Positions 20,257 through 25,683 of a stretch of DNA of 26,842 nucleotides are shown piece after piece. The notes beneath the pieces were generated by a model, which had not been told where the DNA came from, did not search any database, and was given only the letters and a program-made list of their open reading frames with translations. The position numbers and the translations under genes were made by a program. This stretch comes from a virus. Positions within the stretch are counted from its first letter, which is position 1, and each line of letters begins with the position of its first letter. Location: positions 1 to 26,842 of IMG/VR virus record IMGVR_UViG_3300042904_000438. One strand, written 5' to 3'.

Positions 20257-20460
20257 AGGTGGTGGGTCCGGACAGCCAGGGTCAAGAACCGCGGTAAACC
20301 ACGCCGGGCTGGTTGGGCGTGTGCAGCGGTCACGTGGCCGCGGTCACCCACCGCCTGTAGCGGTGACGGGCCCGGACAGCCAGGTAAGAACCGCAGCGAC
20401 CACGCCTGGGCTTGGTTGGGGCGTGCTAGTAGCGACGTCGCTGCGGTCGCCCGTCACCGC
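20257..20460. ncRNA. Tandem pair of ~100-nt structured elements, possible pseudoknots
   Basis: Element A (20257-20356) and element B (20360-20460) share CCGGACAGCCAGG, an AAGAACCGC segment, and CACGCC...GGCGTG. Each is closed by its own long stem: 20257-20267 with 20346-20356 in A, 20360-20371 with 20449-20460 in B. The stem sequences differ between copies but pairing is kept. Inside, A has ACCGCGGT/GCCGCGGT, B an 11-bp ACCGCAGCGAC/GTCGCTGCGGT stem, and both have the CACGCC/GGCGTG hairpin, whose loop GGCT can pair with AGCC in the left internal loop. Element B overlaps the terminase 3' end by 7 bases. The strand is not determined. Candidate roles are an RNA, or a packaging/cos-related DNA site. 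Confidence 0.55.
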
Positions 20461-22055
20461 CACGCCGCGAAGAACTCCTGCACCGGCTCCTCCACCAACG
20501 CGCCGTCCTCAATGGCCTGTCCGCGGGCGTGGTACGCCAGGACTGCAGCCACGGCGGCGTCGATGAGCTGACCGGTGCCGCGCTTGGCCATCTTCAGGTA
20601 GTGCTGGCCGAGTTCCTCTTCCTCACCCGGGCGGGGCTTCTTCCGGGCGCCCTTGACCAGCACCGCGTTCTTGCAGTGCTTGGTGAGGATCTCGTCGCCG
20701 TCGTGGGTGAGCTGGCCGGCGGCGAACGCCGTCGTGAACCGCTCGATCGCCTTGTCCATGCGCATCTCGACGTTCGTGGGGAACTCCACGATCTGCTTCG
20801 GCCACCGCCCCGACCACGCATCCAGGTAGTCCTGCCACCGGTACGGGTCAGCGAACAGCAGCGTCACGTCGTACGCCTCGAACGCGTCCTCGACGGTGGC
20901 GTTGACTTCCTCGGACGGCACCTTCCACGACACCACATTGTCCGGTCGTTCCCACGTCCGAAGGTGAAAAAGCTTCCCATCCGACATCCGGGCCGCGATC
21001 AACGAAGTGGCGTCCCGAACCTTCGCGCCGTCGAACCCGAGAGCGATCTTCTCCCCAGCCCGCAGCTCCTCCGGGCCGGCGAGGGCATCCCACTTGATGG
21101 GGTCCACGAACACCGATTCGCCAACGACGATCTCGTTGAGGAAGAATCGGCGCCGGTCCGCTTCCATGTGGCGGGGGGAGCGGACCTCATGCATGATCCG
21201 ACCCCGGATATTCACCCAGCCACCACGTTCGAGGGCGCTGTCGCCGTACTGGCGCAGCAGTTCCGCATACAGCTCGTCGTCGTTATTCAGGTCCTCGACC
21301 CGGCAGGACTCGACTGAATCGACCAGGACCCGGTCGTCGGGGTTGTCGTTGGTGATCTGCGCCTCGGAACCCTCCGTCGGGTCCCACGCGTTCGTCAGCT
21401 CCAACCACCGGCCGTCCATACCGGCGACGTTCCGCTTCACCGCGCCGGCGACTTTGCGGTACCCGCCCTGCAGCGTGAACAGGTGGCTTTCGGTGATCGT
21501 GAGGAACGTCAACGGGGCACCCAGCCGGGCCTTCGCCGACGTCGTCACCGGCTCCACCTTCCCGCCACCCGGCAGCACACACCGCGTCAGGCCGATGTCG
21601 AGGCCGGTCATGTCACCCAACGGGCCTAGTTGCCCCATGGCAACGAATGGACGCCAGGTGTTGTCGGTCTGCTCCTCGGACGTGCCGAGGCACACGATCA
21701 GTGGGGTGGGGTAGGGGGAGCCGACGGGGTCGCCGGCCGCGTTCCACCCGTCGAACCGAGTCGGGCCCAACGCCTCAGCCCAGATCATCGCCGCACCGAA
21801 GGGGTCCTTGCCCCACTTCTGCGACCGGCGCAGCTGGGCGCCGGTGAACCGCAGGTTGTCCGGCGACGGCCACGGCGCCGCGTGCGGGTATAGGCGGTAG
21901 AAGTGGAGCAGGAAGTTCCACATCTCGTCGGTCAGCCGGTACGGCTCACCCTGCCGGTACCCGTCCGGGATCACGCAGTGCGCTTCGATCCACTCGCCAA
22001 CCTCGTACCCCAGGGTGGGGAACTCGCCCTCGACTTCCGGTCCACGCCAGGGCAT
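20454..22055 (-). CDS. Terminase large subunit
   Basis: A 533-residue protein. The ATPase half has an adenine-binding/Walker-A region LRRSQKWGKDPFGAAM (about 75-90), a Walker-B-like LTFLTITESH (about 182-191) and the coupling segment WLELTNAWDP. The nuclease half shows IALGFDGAKVRDATSLI (about 337-353, first catalytic Asp), LLFADPYRWQDY (about 399-410, second Asp) and the C-terminal RGTGQLIDAAVAAVLAYH (third acidic site). It packages DNA into proheads through the portal. The small subunit is encoded 1.9 kb upstream on the same strand, with seven plus-strand genes between the two, an unusual separation. Confidence 0.92.
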   Translation of the reverse strand: MPWRGPEVEGEFPTLGYEVGEWIEAHCVIPDGYRQGEPYRLTDEMWNFLLHFYRLYPHAAPWPSPDNLRFTGAQLRRSQKWGKDPFGAAMIWAEALGPTRFDGWNAAGDPVGSPYPTPLIVCLGTSEEQTDNTWRPFVAMGQLGPLGDMTGLDIGLTRCVLPGGGKVEPVTTSAKARLGAPLTFLTITESHLFTLQGGYRKVAGAVKRNVAGMDGRWLELTNAWDPTEGSEAQITNDNPDDRVLVDSVESCRVEDLNNDDELYAELLRQYGDSALERGGWVNIRGRIMHEVRSPRHMEADRRRFFLNEIVVGESVFVDPIKWDALAGPEELRAGEKIALGFDGAKVRDATSLIAARMSDGKLFHLRTWERPDNVVSWKVPSEEVNATVEDAFEAYDVTLLFADPYRWQDYLDAWSGRWPKQIVEFPTNVEMRMDKAIERFTTAFAAGQLTHDGDEILTKHCKNAVLVKGARKKPRPGEEEELGQHYLKMAKRGTGQLIDAAVAAVLAYHARGQAIEDGALVEEPVQEFFAAWR

Positions 22056-22089
22056 AAACTCACCCCTCGCGCACAGTGCCTGACACTTG

Positions 22090-22102
22090 CTAGTGTCGAC
22101 GG
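22090..22102 (+). promoter_or_regulatory. Leaderless-type promoter before ATG 22103
   Basis: CTAGTGTCGACGG directly precedes the ATG: TAGTGT as -10, six bases to the start codon. The same 13 bases occur at 3214-3226. Confidence 0.4.
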
Positions 22103-22360
22103 ATGGACACGAAAGAGGGGGCGCAGCGTGGAAGACTGATCACCGAGCCGCGGTTCGACCGCTTCTACCTGCCGCATGGGCAGGTGGCGCACGCCATCAG
22201 CAACATCGGACCGCGCTCCCTCTACACATCTGCGGCGTGCAGGACCGGGCCTGGCTTCGGCAGCTTCTGGCTCGGCACCGGCACCCAAGACGAATACGAG
22301 AAAGCCGCGACACTCCCACGATGCCGCCGCTGCGAACTCCGCATCGGCAACAACTGGTAA
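22103..22360 (+). CDS. Small actinobacterial protein with CxxC, 85 aa
   Basis: MDTKEGAQRGRLITEPRF..., an 85-residue protein that includes the recognisable VAHAISNIGPRSLYTSAACR, an FWLGTGTQDEYEKAATLPRC segment and a C-terminal CRRCELRIGNNW. Proteins with this VAHA...RSLC...GT.Q.EYE.AA.LP.CRRC pattern are frequent in streptomycetes and their phages, often near DUF397 genes. A zinc site from the three C-terminal Cys is likely. It is the first gene of a plus-strand cluster inserted between the two terminase genes and has a start-proximal promoter motif rather than a ribosome site. Confidence 0.75.
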   Translation: MDTKEGAQRGRLITEPRFDRFYLPHGQVAHAISNIGPRSLYTSAACRTGPGFGSFWLGTGTQDEYEKAATLPRCRRCELRIGNNW

Positions 22361-22381
22361 ACCCCTGAAAGGACACCGACC

Positions 22382-22648
22382 ATGACCGACGAATACCCCG
22401 GCAGGGCTACCTGGAAGAAGAGCTCCTTCAGCAACGGCAACGGCGGCAACAACTGCGTCGAAGTCACCTTCCGCAAGTCCACCTTCAGCACCGAACACGG
22501 CGTCAACTGCGTCGAGGTCGCCCACCACCCCGACGGCCAAATCCTGGTCCGCGACAGCAAGGACCCAGACGGCCCCACACTGACCTTCACCCCCGCCGAA
22601 TGGGACGCCTTCACCAAGGGCGCCGCCGCCGGCGAATTCCGCTTCTAA
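22382..22648 (+). CDS. DUF397 protein with two N-terminal motifs
   Basis: An 88-residue protein from ATG 22382 (ribosome site GAAAGGACA). The N-terminal DUF397 motif occurs twice: WKKSSFSNGNGGNNCVEV (about residues 11-28) and FRKSTFSTEHGVNCVEVAHH (30-49). After these comes the normal remainder, QILVRDSKDPDGPTLTF and WDAFTKGAAAGEFRF. As in the gene at 6526, the first motif was duplicated in tandem, but the sequences are different, so the duplications are independent. It stands 12 bases before a further DUF397 gene, forming a three-gene DUF397 array. Confidence 0.88.
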   Translation: MTDEYPGRATWKKSSFSNGNGGNNCVEVTFRKSTFSTEHGVNCVEVAHHPDGQILVRDSKDPDGPTLTFTPAEWDAFTKGAAAGEFRF

Positions 22649-22660
22649 GCAAGGAGACAG

Positions 22661-22849
22661 ATGCAGCTCAACTGGCAAAAGTCCAGCTTCAGCGGAGGCG
22701 GCGCCTCCAACTGCGTCGAAGTTGGCGCTGACGGCGACCAGATCCTCCTCCGCGACAGCAAGGACCCGAACGGAACCGTCCTATCCTTCACCCCCGACGA
22801 ATGGGACGCCTTCGTCAAGGGCGCCGCCGCCGGCGAATTCCGCTTCTAA
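22661..22849 (+). CDS. DUF397 protein, 62 aa
   Basis: A minimal DUF397 protein: MQLNWQKSSFSGGGASNCVEV, GADGDQILLRDSKDPNGTVLSF, DEWDAFVKGAAAGEFRF. The ribosome site AAGGAGACAG is directly before the ATG. Family members of this size are normally complete. DUF397 proteins accompany XRE-type regulators in many actinomycetes and are thought to modulate them, but no such regulator gene is adjacent. It is the first copy of the recent tandem duplication. Confidence 0.9.
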   Translation: MQLNWQKSSFSGGGASNCVEVGADGDQILLRDSKDPNGTVLSFTPDEWDAFVKGAAAGEFRF

Positions 22850-22861
22850 GCAAGGAGACAG

Positions 22862-23044
22862 ATGCAGCTCAACTGGCAAAAGTCCAGCTTCAGCGGAGGC
22901 CACGACTGCGTCGAAGTCGGCGCTGACGGCGACCAGATCCTCCTCCGCGACAGCAAGGACCCGAACGGAACCGTCCTGTCCTTCACCCCCGACGAATGGG
23001 ACGCCTTCGTCAAGGGCGCCGCCGCCGGCGAATTCCGCTTCTAA
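22862..23044 (+). CDS. DUF397 protein, 60 aa, near-identical copy
   Basis: Nearly identical to the preceding gene but with SGGHDCVEV in place of SGGGASNCVEV (two residues shorter), and otherwise the same protein and the same AAGGAGACAG leader. The lack of divergence shows that the duplication is recent or kept uniform by recombination. It is followed after 13 bases by a terminator hairpin that closes the DUF397 array. Confidence 0.9.
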   Translation: MQLNWQKSSFSGGHDCVEVGADGDQILLRDSKDPNGTVLSFTPDEWDAFVKGAAAGEFRF

Positions 23045-23057
23045 CCACGAAACACCA

Positions 23058-23083
23058 CGGCCCCCGCCCCAGGGTGGGGGCCG
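23058..23083 (+). terminator. Terminator after the DUF397 array
   Basis: CGGCCCCC (23058-23065) pairs with GGGGGCCG (23076-23083) with a 10-nt loop. No U-run. The next gene's ribosome site follows 8 bases later. Confidence 0.6.
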
Positions 23084-23103
23084 AACCCTGCGAGGAGGGG
23101 CCC

Positions 23104-23442
23104 GTGAAAACGCCGCAGGTCCGCGGCTACACCGTTCTCACCATCATCGGCCGCGACGGCCCAAGATACGCCGTCGAACTGTGGCGGCAGCCGCTGCACC
23201 TGTGGCTAATCCACAACGCCTACCACTGGTACGACATGCACGTCGAGAAAATCCCCGGACTGCACCGCTTCGAGCACTGGCTGATGAGCCAGTCCGACGA
23301 CGTCCACTACACGCCGATCTGCGCACGCCGGGACCTGCGCTGTTACCTGCTCGAACAACGACGGAAAGACCACATCGCCAGATTCGACATCGACCGCGAA
23401 ACCGCCGACAAACTAAGAGGAACCCGTGGCGCTCTGGTTTGA
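23104..23442 (+). CDS. Hypothetical protein, 112 aa
   Basis: MKTPQVRGYTVLTIIGRDGPR..., from GTG 23104, with the ribosome site GAGGAGGGG (23092-23100). It is rich in Trp, His, Arg and Tyr (ELWRQPLHLWLIHNAYHWYDM, LHRFEHWLMSQSDDVHYTP), with two Cys in the C-terminal half and a charged C-terminus. It has no membrane segment or signal peptide. Not recognised. Its end overlaps the next gene by 17 bases, so the two are likely translated together. Confidence 0.6.
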   Translation: MKTPQVRGYTVLTIIGRDGPRYAVELWRQPLHLWLIHNAYHWYDMHVEKIPGLHRFEHWLMSQSDDVHYTPICARRDLRCYLLEQRRKDHIARFDIDRETADKLRGTRGALV

Positions 23443-23722
23443 CCTGAACATCAACGCCCACACCCTCGGCCTGGTCGAAATCCAGCGCCTCGACGACCTG
23501 GACCTGCGCGACCCGGAAGCCATCGCCGACAAGGTCTGCACCTACCTCGTTCGTTTCGACCACATCGACATCGGCTACGTCCAACACCGCTACGGCGACG
23601 GCGCCTTCAGACTTGCCGAGATCGCATGCGGGCTCCTCGCCCGCACCGTCGAACGCGTCCACGCGCGTCCACGATTCACCGAACGCCCCGACGGCAAACC
23701 ATCCTGGTACGAAGGAGGCTGA
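23426..23722 (+). CDS. Hypothetical protein, 98 aa
   Basis: MALWFDLNINAHTLGLVEIQRL..., from GTG 23426, with AAGAGGA (23415-23421) upstream. It alternates strands and helices (IQRLDDLDLRDPEAIADKV, FDHIDIGYVQHRYGDGAFRL, LAEIACGLL) and ends PDGKPSWYEGG. This type of compact protein with N-terminal MALWFD.N.N is known to me from actinophage accessory regions only as hypothetical. It overlaps both neighbours in the cluster (17 bases before, TGATG after). Confidence 0.65.
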   Translation: MALWFDLNINAHTLGLVEIQRLDDLDLRDPEAIADKVCTYLVRFDHIDIGYVQHRYGDGAFRLAEIACGLLARTVERVHARPRFTERPDGKPSWYEGG

Positions 23723-23958
23723 TGGTTGAGAACGACGAATACGCCGCTTTCGTCGAACGCGTCATCCGCGCCTACGCGCGCCGCGTCGCAGACGGGGACA
23801 TCGAAGCACTCACCGCCATGGTCAACCTGACAGTCACCATGGACACGGCACTCAGTACCGCCGTCGCCGGCCTCCGCGCCTACGGCTACTCCTGGAGCGA
23901 AATCGGCCAACGAGCCGGCATCACCCGCCAGGCAGCCCAACAGCACTGGGGAAATTAG
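23722..23958 (+). CDS. Small helix-turn-helix protein, 78 aa
   Basis: MVENDEYAAFVERVIRAYARR from ATG 23722 (GAAGGAGG at 23711-23718; start overlaps the previous stop). The C-terminus GYSWSEIGQRAGITRQAAQQHW (about residues 55-76) is a clear helix-turn-helix of the kind found in sigma-region-4-like and small actinobacterial DNA-binding proteins. The N-terminal part is a helical stretch, perhaps for dimerisation. It may regulate the phage or moron genes; no target is evident. It ends convergently, overlapping the terminase small subunit gene by 4 bases. Confidence 0.75.
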   Translation: MVENDEYAAFVERVIRAYARRVADGDIEALTAMVNLTVTMDTALSTAVAGLRAYGYSWSEIGQRAGITRQAAQQHWGN

Positions 23959-24362
23959 CCGACGGCGCGGATCCGCTTGCGAGCGTCCGCGACCTGCGTC
24001 TCGCGCTTCTCCGCCACCTCATCAGTGGAGATCGTCCACAGCAGCAGCCGCATCGCCTTCGGCGTCAACCCGAGCCGGTCCTCCAGCTGCCGGGCCTCCG
24101 ACATGGCGTCCTTCTCCAAGCTCTCCGCCATCAACGCGTACCGCACGTACCGGGCGACCACCCGAGTCCAGCCCAGACGCTCCCACTCCACCGCCTGCGG
24201 CGTCGCCCACAACTCCCGCCACAACTTCCACTCCGGATACTCCGCCGCCTGGGGGAGTGGCCAGTCCGGCGGCTCACCCTTACGGCCGCCGGCCGGCAGC
24301 ACCAGCACCCCACGACCGCGGGAGCCCCGCTGCGGATCCATCTTCGGAGGATTAGGCACCAC
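23955..24362 (-). CDS. Terminase small subunit
   Basis: A 135-residue protein from GTG 24362 (or 24359), with AAGGGGGG upstream. The basic N-terminus with Gly/Pro is followed by GEPPDWPLPQAAEYPEWKLWRELWATPQAVEWERLGWTRVVARYV and RQLEDRLGLTPKAMRLLLWTI, the conserved helices of actinophage small terminases (P.WPLP...W..LW..PQA..WE). It recognises the packaging site and loads the large subunit. It is the first gene of the minus-strand late operon, just after a divergent promoter region. Confidence 0.82.
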   Translation of the reverse strand: MVPNPPKMDPQRGSRGRGVLVLPAGGRKGEPPDWPLPQAAEYPEWKLWRELWATPQAVEWERLGWTRVVARYVRYALMAESLEKDAMSEARQLEDRLGLTPKAMRLLLWTISTDEVAEKRETQVADARKRIRAVG

Positions 24363-24454
24363 GGCCCCCCTTCATAATGCCGAGCATTAGGCTCGGTACG
24401 GTAGAATTGACAGACGCAGGACCCGGTCGTGGCTGACTGGGAAGATTCACGCCA
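24363..24454. promoter_or_regulatory. Divergent promoter region with inverted repeat
   Basis: Between the late operon (minus) and the small-gene/RNA block (plus) lie the inverted repeat CCGAGC-ATTAG-GCTCGG (24380-24396), TAGAAT (24402-24407) and a consensus TTGACA (24407-24412). On the minus strand CATTAT (24378-24373) precedes the terminase ribosome site. The exact -35/-10 pairing is not certain. The palindrome would suit a regulator that switches both directions. Confidence 0.45.
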
Positions 24455-24563
24455 GACGCGGGCGCGGCAAAGCGCTAACTCCCGTTCGAAGGTCCGGGTC
24501 TCCGACGCCAAGCGCGCCCATGACGGAGGACGCACTCCTGAGGCGTTGCTCCGCGCCCGCGTC
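24455..24563 (+). ncRNA. Three-way-junction RNA, copy 1 (leader of 24588 gene)
   Basis: The closing helix P1 is GACGCGGGCGCGG (24455-24467) with CCGCGCCCGCGTC (24551-24563), 13 perfect pairs. P2 opens GCG/CGC (24472-24474 with 24506-24508). The invariant core AAGCGCGCCCATGAC is at 24510-24524. P4 is CGCC (24515-24518) with GGCG (24542-24545). P3 is GGAG/CTCC (24525-24538). Compared with copies 2 and 3, P4 has a G-C pair where they have A-T, a compensatory change. TCTCC (24499-24503), in P2, can pair with GGAGA of the ribosome site at 24580-24584. Start codon 25 bases downstream. Confidence 0.65.
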
Positions 24564-24587
24564 GCCCAAAGTGTCAAAAGGAGAGGC

Positions 24588-24824
24588 ATGACCGCCGGCC
24601 AGGACGAAACACCAGACCCGATCGAAATCCACTTCGTCGCCAGACGCGAAACGAAGAACACCGTGCTATTCGACGAATACGTTCCGATCGGCGCCGAACC
24701 CCACATCGTCACGCTCTACGTCCGCAAGACCACACTCGCGACACTCGGACACCCCGAACGGCTCCTCGTCACCCTCGAAGTCGACGACAAGGACCCCTTT
24801 CCGCGCGGCCGACCGATCGCGTAA
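24588..24824 (+). CDS. Hypothetical protein, 78 aa
   Basis: MTAGQDETPDPIEIHFVARR..., from ATG 24588 with AAAAGGAGAGG (24576-24586); the open frame runs further upstream through the structured RNA, which is not coding. The protein is mostly beta (EIHFVARRETKNTVLFDEYV, HIVTLYVRKTTLATLGHPERL, VTLEVDDKDPF). Not recognised. It lies between RNA copies 1 and 2 and is probably controlled by copy 1, whose P2 contains a sequence complementary to this ribosome site. Confidence 0.6.
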   Translation: MTAGQDETPDPIEIHFVARRETKNTVLFDEYVPIGAEPHIVTLYVRKTTLATLGHPERLLVTLEVDDKDPFPRGRPIA

Positions 24825-24836
24825 ACCCCTCAGACC

Positions 24837-24945
24837 GACGCGGGGGGCGGGAAAGCGCGTCCCCACTCCGGGCATCCTTTCCGCGCAAAGCACACCCATG
24901 ACACCAGCGGCTTCTGGTCGAGGTGACCGCTCCGCGCCCCGCGTC
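24837..24945 (+). ncRNA. Three-way-junction RNA, copy 2 (leader of 24974 gene)
   Basis: Same length (109) and design as copy 1. P1 is GACGCGGGG/CCCCGCGTC plus a short inner helix, with a GG/CG mismatch. P2 is GCGCG/CGCGC (24855-24859 with 24882-24886). Core AAGCACACCCATGAC is at 24888-24902. P4 is CACC/GGTG (24893-24896 with 24922-24925). P3 is ACCAG/CTGGT (24903-24918). TCCTTT in the P2 loop (24875-24880) is complementary to AAAGGA of the ribosome site at 24962-24967. Start codon 29 bases downstream. Confidence 0.65.
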
Positions 24946-24973
24946 TACACCAAAACCGACAAAAGGACACAGA

Positions 24974-25102
24974 ATGCGGAACCTGAAGAGAACCCTCACC
25001 GTTATCGCCGTCGTGATGCTGGCAATGTCCAGCACGACGTGCTGCACCAGCAGCGCATCCGCCGCGCCCAAGCCGAGCGCCGGTCACCCCAGCAACCCAT
25101 GA
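24974..25102 (+). CDS. Small secreted peptide, 42 aa
   Basis: MRNLKRTLTVIAVVMLAMSS followed by TTCCTSSASAAPKPSAGHPSNP. The N-terminus has basic residues (R2, K5, R6), a hydrophobic stretch (LTVIAVVMLAM) and Ala-Ser-Ala before AAPKPS: a typical signal peptide, with cleavage near ASA. CC at 23-24 might be a lipobox alternative, but the -3 position is not ideal. The ribosome site AAAAGGACA (24961-24969) may be masked by RNA copy 2. The stop overlaps the next ATG (ATGA), so the peptide and the HTH protein are translated together. Not recognised. Confidence 0.55.
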   Translation: MRNLKRTLTVIAVVMLAMSSTTCCTSSASAAPKPSAGHPSNP

Positions 25103-25287
25103 GCGAATACCGGCGCCGGTTCACACCCGACGAAACAGCAAAGGTCATCGCCCTGTACGGAACCGGGATGAGCATCCGGGCCATCGCCGACGAAATCGGC
25201 CGCAGCCCCAGCGGCGTCCGCAACGAACTGTGGCGAAACCGGATCCCCCGGCGACCGCGAGGCGGATACCGCCGCAAAACCCCATGA
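25099..25287 (+). CDS. Small helix-turn-helix protein, 62 aa
   Basis: MSEYRRRFTPDETAKVIALYGTGMSIRAIADEIGRSPSGVRNELWR followed by a very basic tail. The middle is a helix-turn-helix of the kind seen in IS30-type transposase N-termini and resolvase-like domains (MSIRAIADEIGRSPSGVRNEL), here as a stand-alone protein. It probably binds DNA; possible targets are the promoter region at 24363-24454. It is translationally coupled with the secreted peptide (ATGA 25099-25102) and with the next gene (ATGA 25284-25287). Confidence 0.75.
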   Translation: MSEYRRRFTPDETAKVIALYGTGMSIRAIADEIGRSPSGVRNELWRNRIPRRPRGGYRRKTP

Positions 25288-25529
25288 GCACGCCGCACGA
25301 GATAACGGGCCGGCGGGGCGACGTCTCCGTCCGGCCCATCCCTGGGGGATGGGCATGGCACTGCCGCACATGCCCCGGCGCTGCCGGGCTGCAGAGCCCA
25401 TTCACTGACGCCGACGTCGAGGTCCAGCCCGGCACCACCATCTGGATGACCGGCGAACAGCGAGCCCTCAGCGCGGGACGAATGCACGCCGACGCCGTCT
25501 GCGCCGCACGACGCAGGCGGCTTCAATAA
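25284..25529 (+). CDS. Hypothetical protein, 81 aa
   Basis: MSTPHEITGRRGDVSVRPIPGGWAWHCRTCPGAAG..., from ATG 25284 coupled to the HTH gene. It has a GGWAWHCRTC segment resembling the first knuckle of a small zinc domain, a later lone Cys and a basic C-terminus (CAARRRRLQ). Not recognised. It is the last gene before RNA copy 3. Confidence 0.6.
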   Translation: MSTPHEITGRRGDVSVRPIPGGWAWHCRTCPGAAGLQSPFTDADVEVQPGTTIWMTGEQRALSAGRMHADAVCAARRRRLQ

Positions 25530-25539
25530 AGCCCAGCAC

Positions 25540-25545
25540 TACGAT
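25540..25545 (+). promoter_or_regulatory. -10 motif before RNA copy 3
   Basis: TACGAT lies 11 bases upstream of the first paired base of RNA copy 3, so transcription could begin right at the RNA's 5' end. Confidence 0.35.
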
Positions 25546-25556
25546 AGGGTGATCAT

Positions 25557-25658
25557 GACGCGGGCGCGGCAAAGCGCCGTCTTTCCTGCTTTCCTGGAGC
25601 GCCAAGCACACCCATGACGCCAGACACTGGGCCGAGGTGTTCGCTCCGCGCCCGCGTC
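25557..25658 (+). ncRNA. Three-way-junction RNA, copy 3
   Basis: 102 bases with P1 identical to copy 1 (13 bp, 25557-25569 with 25646-25658). P2 is GCGC/GCGC (25574-25577 with 25599-25602). Core AAGCACACCCATGAC is at 25604-25618. P4 is CACC/GGTG (25609-25612 with 25636-25639). P3 is CCAG/CTGG. The next gene appears to be leaderless, so this copy may act as a free RNA or control something else. The P2 loop holds two TTTCCT stretches. Confidence 0.62.
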
Positions 25659-25670
25659 CCGCGCCCCCAC

Positions 25671-25683
25671 TAAGCTGGGCACT
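25671..25683 (+). promoter_or_regulatory. Leaderless promoter, TAAGCTGGGCACT before ATG 25684
   Basis: TAAGCT as -10, seven bases, then ATG. The 16-base string including the ATG is repeated exactly at 26086-26101. Confidence 0.5.

Larger units (their letters stand above)
22648..23044 (+). repeat. Tandem ~200-bp duplication carrying two DUF397 genes
   Basis: Units starting with AAGCAAGGAGACAGATGCAG at 22648 and 22849 are nearly identical through the whole gene and ribosome site. They differ mainly by 6 bases missing in the second unit (GCCTCC/AAC region against CAC) and a few substitutions. The 3' end of the gene at 22382 (22610-22648) matches as well, so all three derive from one ancestor. 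Confidence 0.9.

Noticed and set aside
20057-20566. Plus-strand ORF of 169 codons
   Set aside because: It crosses the tandem structured repeats and the terminase stop, and its second half is Arg/Gly/Pro-rich shadow-like sequence. The RNA/DNA-element interpretation fits better.
24429-24587. N-terminal extension of the gene at 24588
   Set aside because: It lies entirely in structured RNA copy 1; the ATG at 24588 has a good ribosome site.
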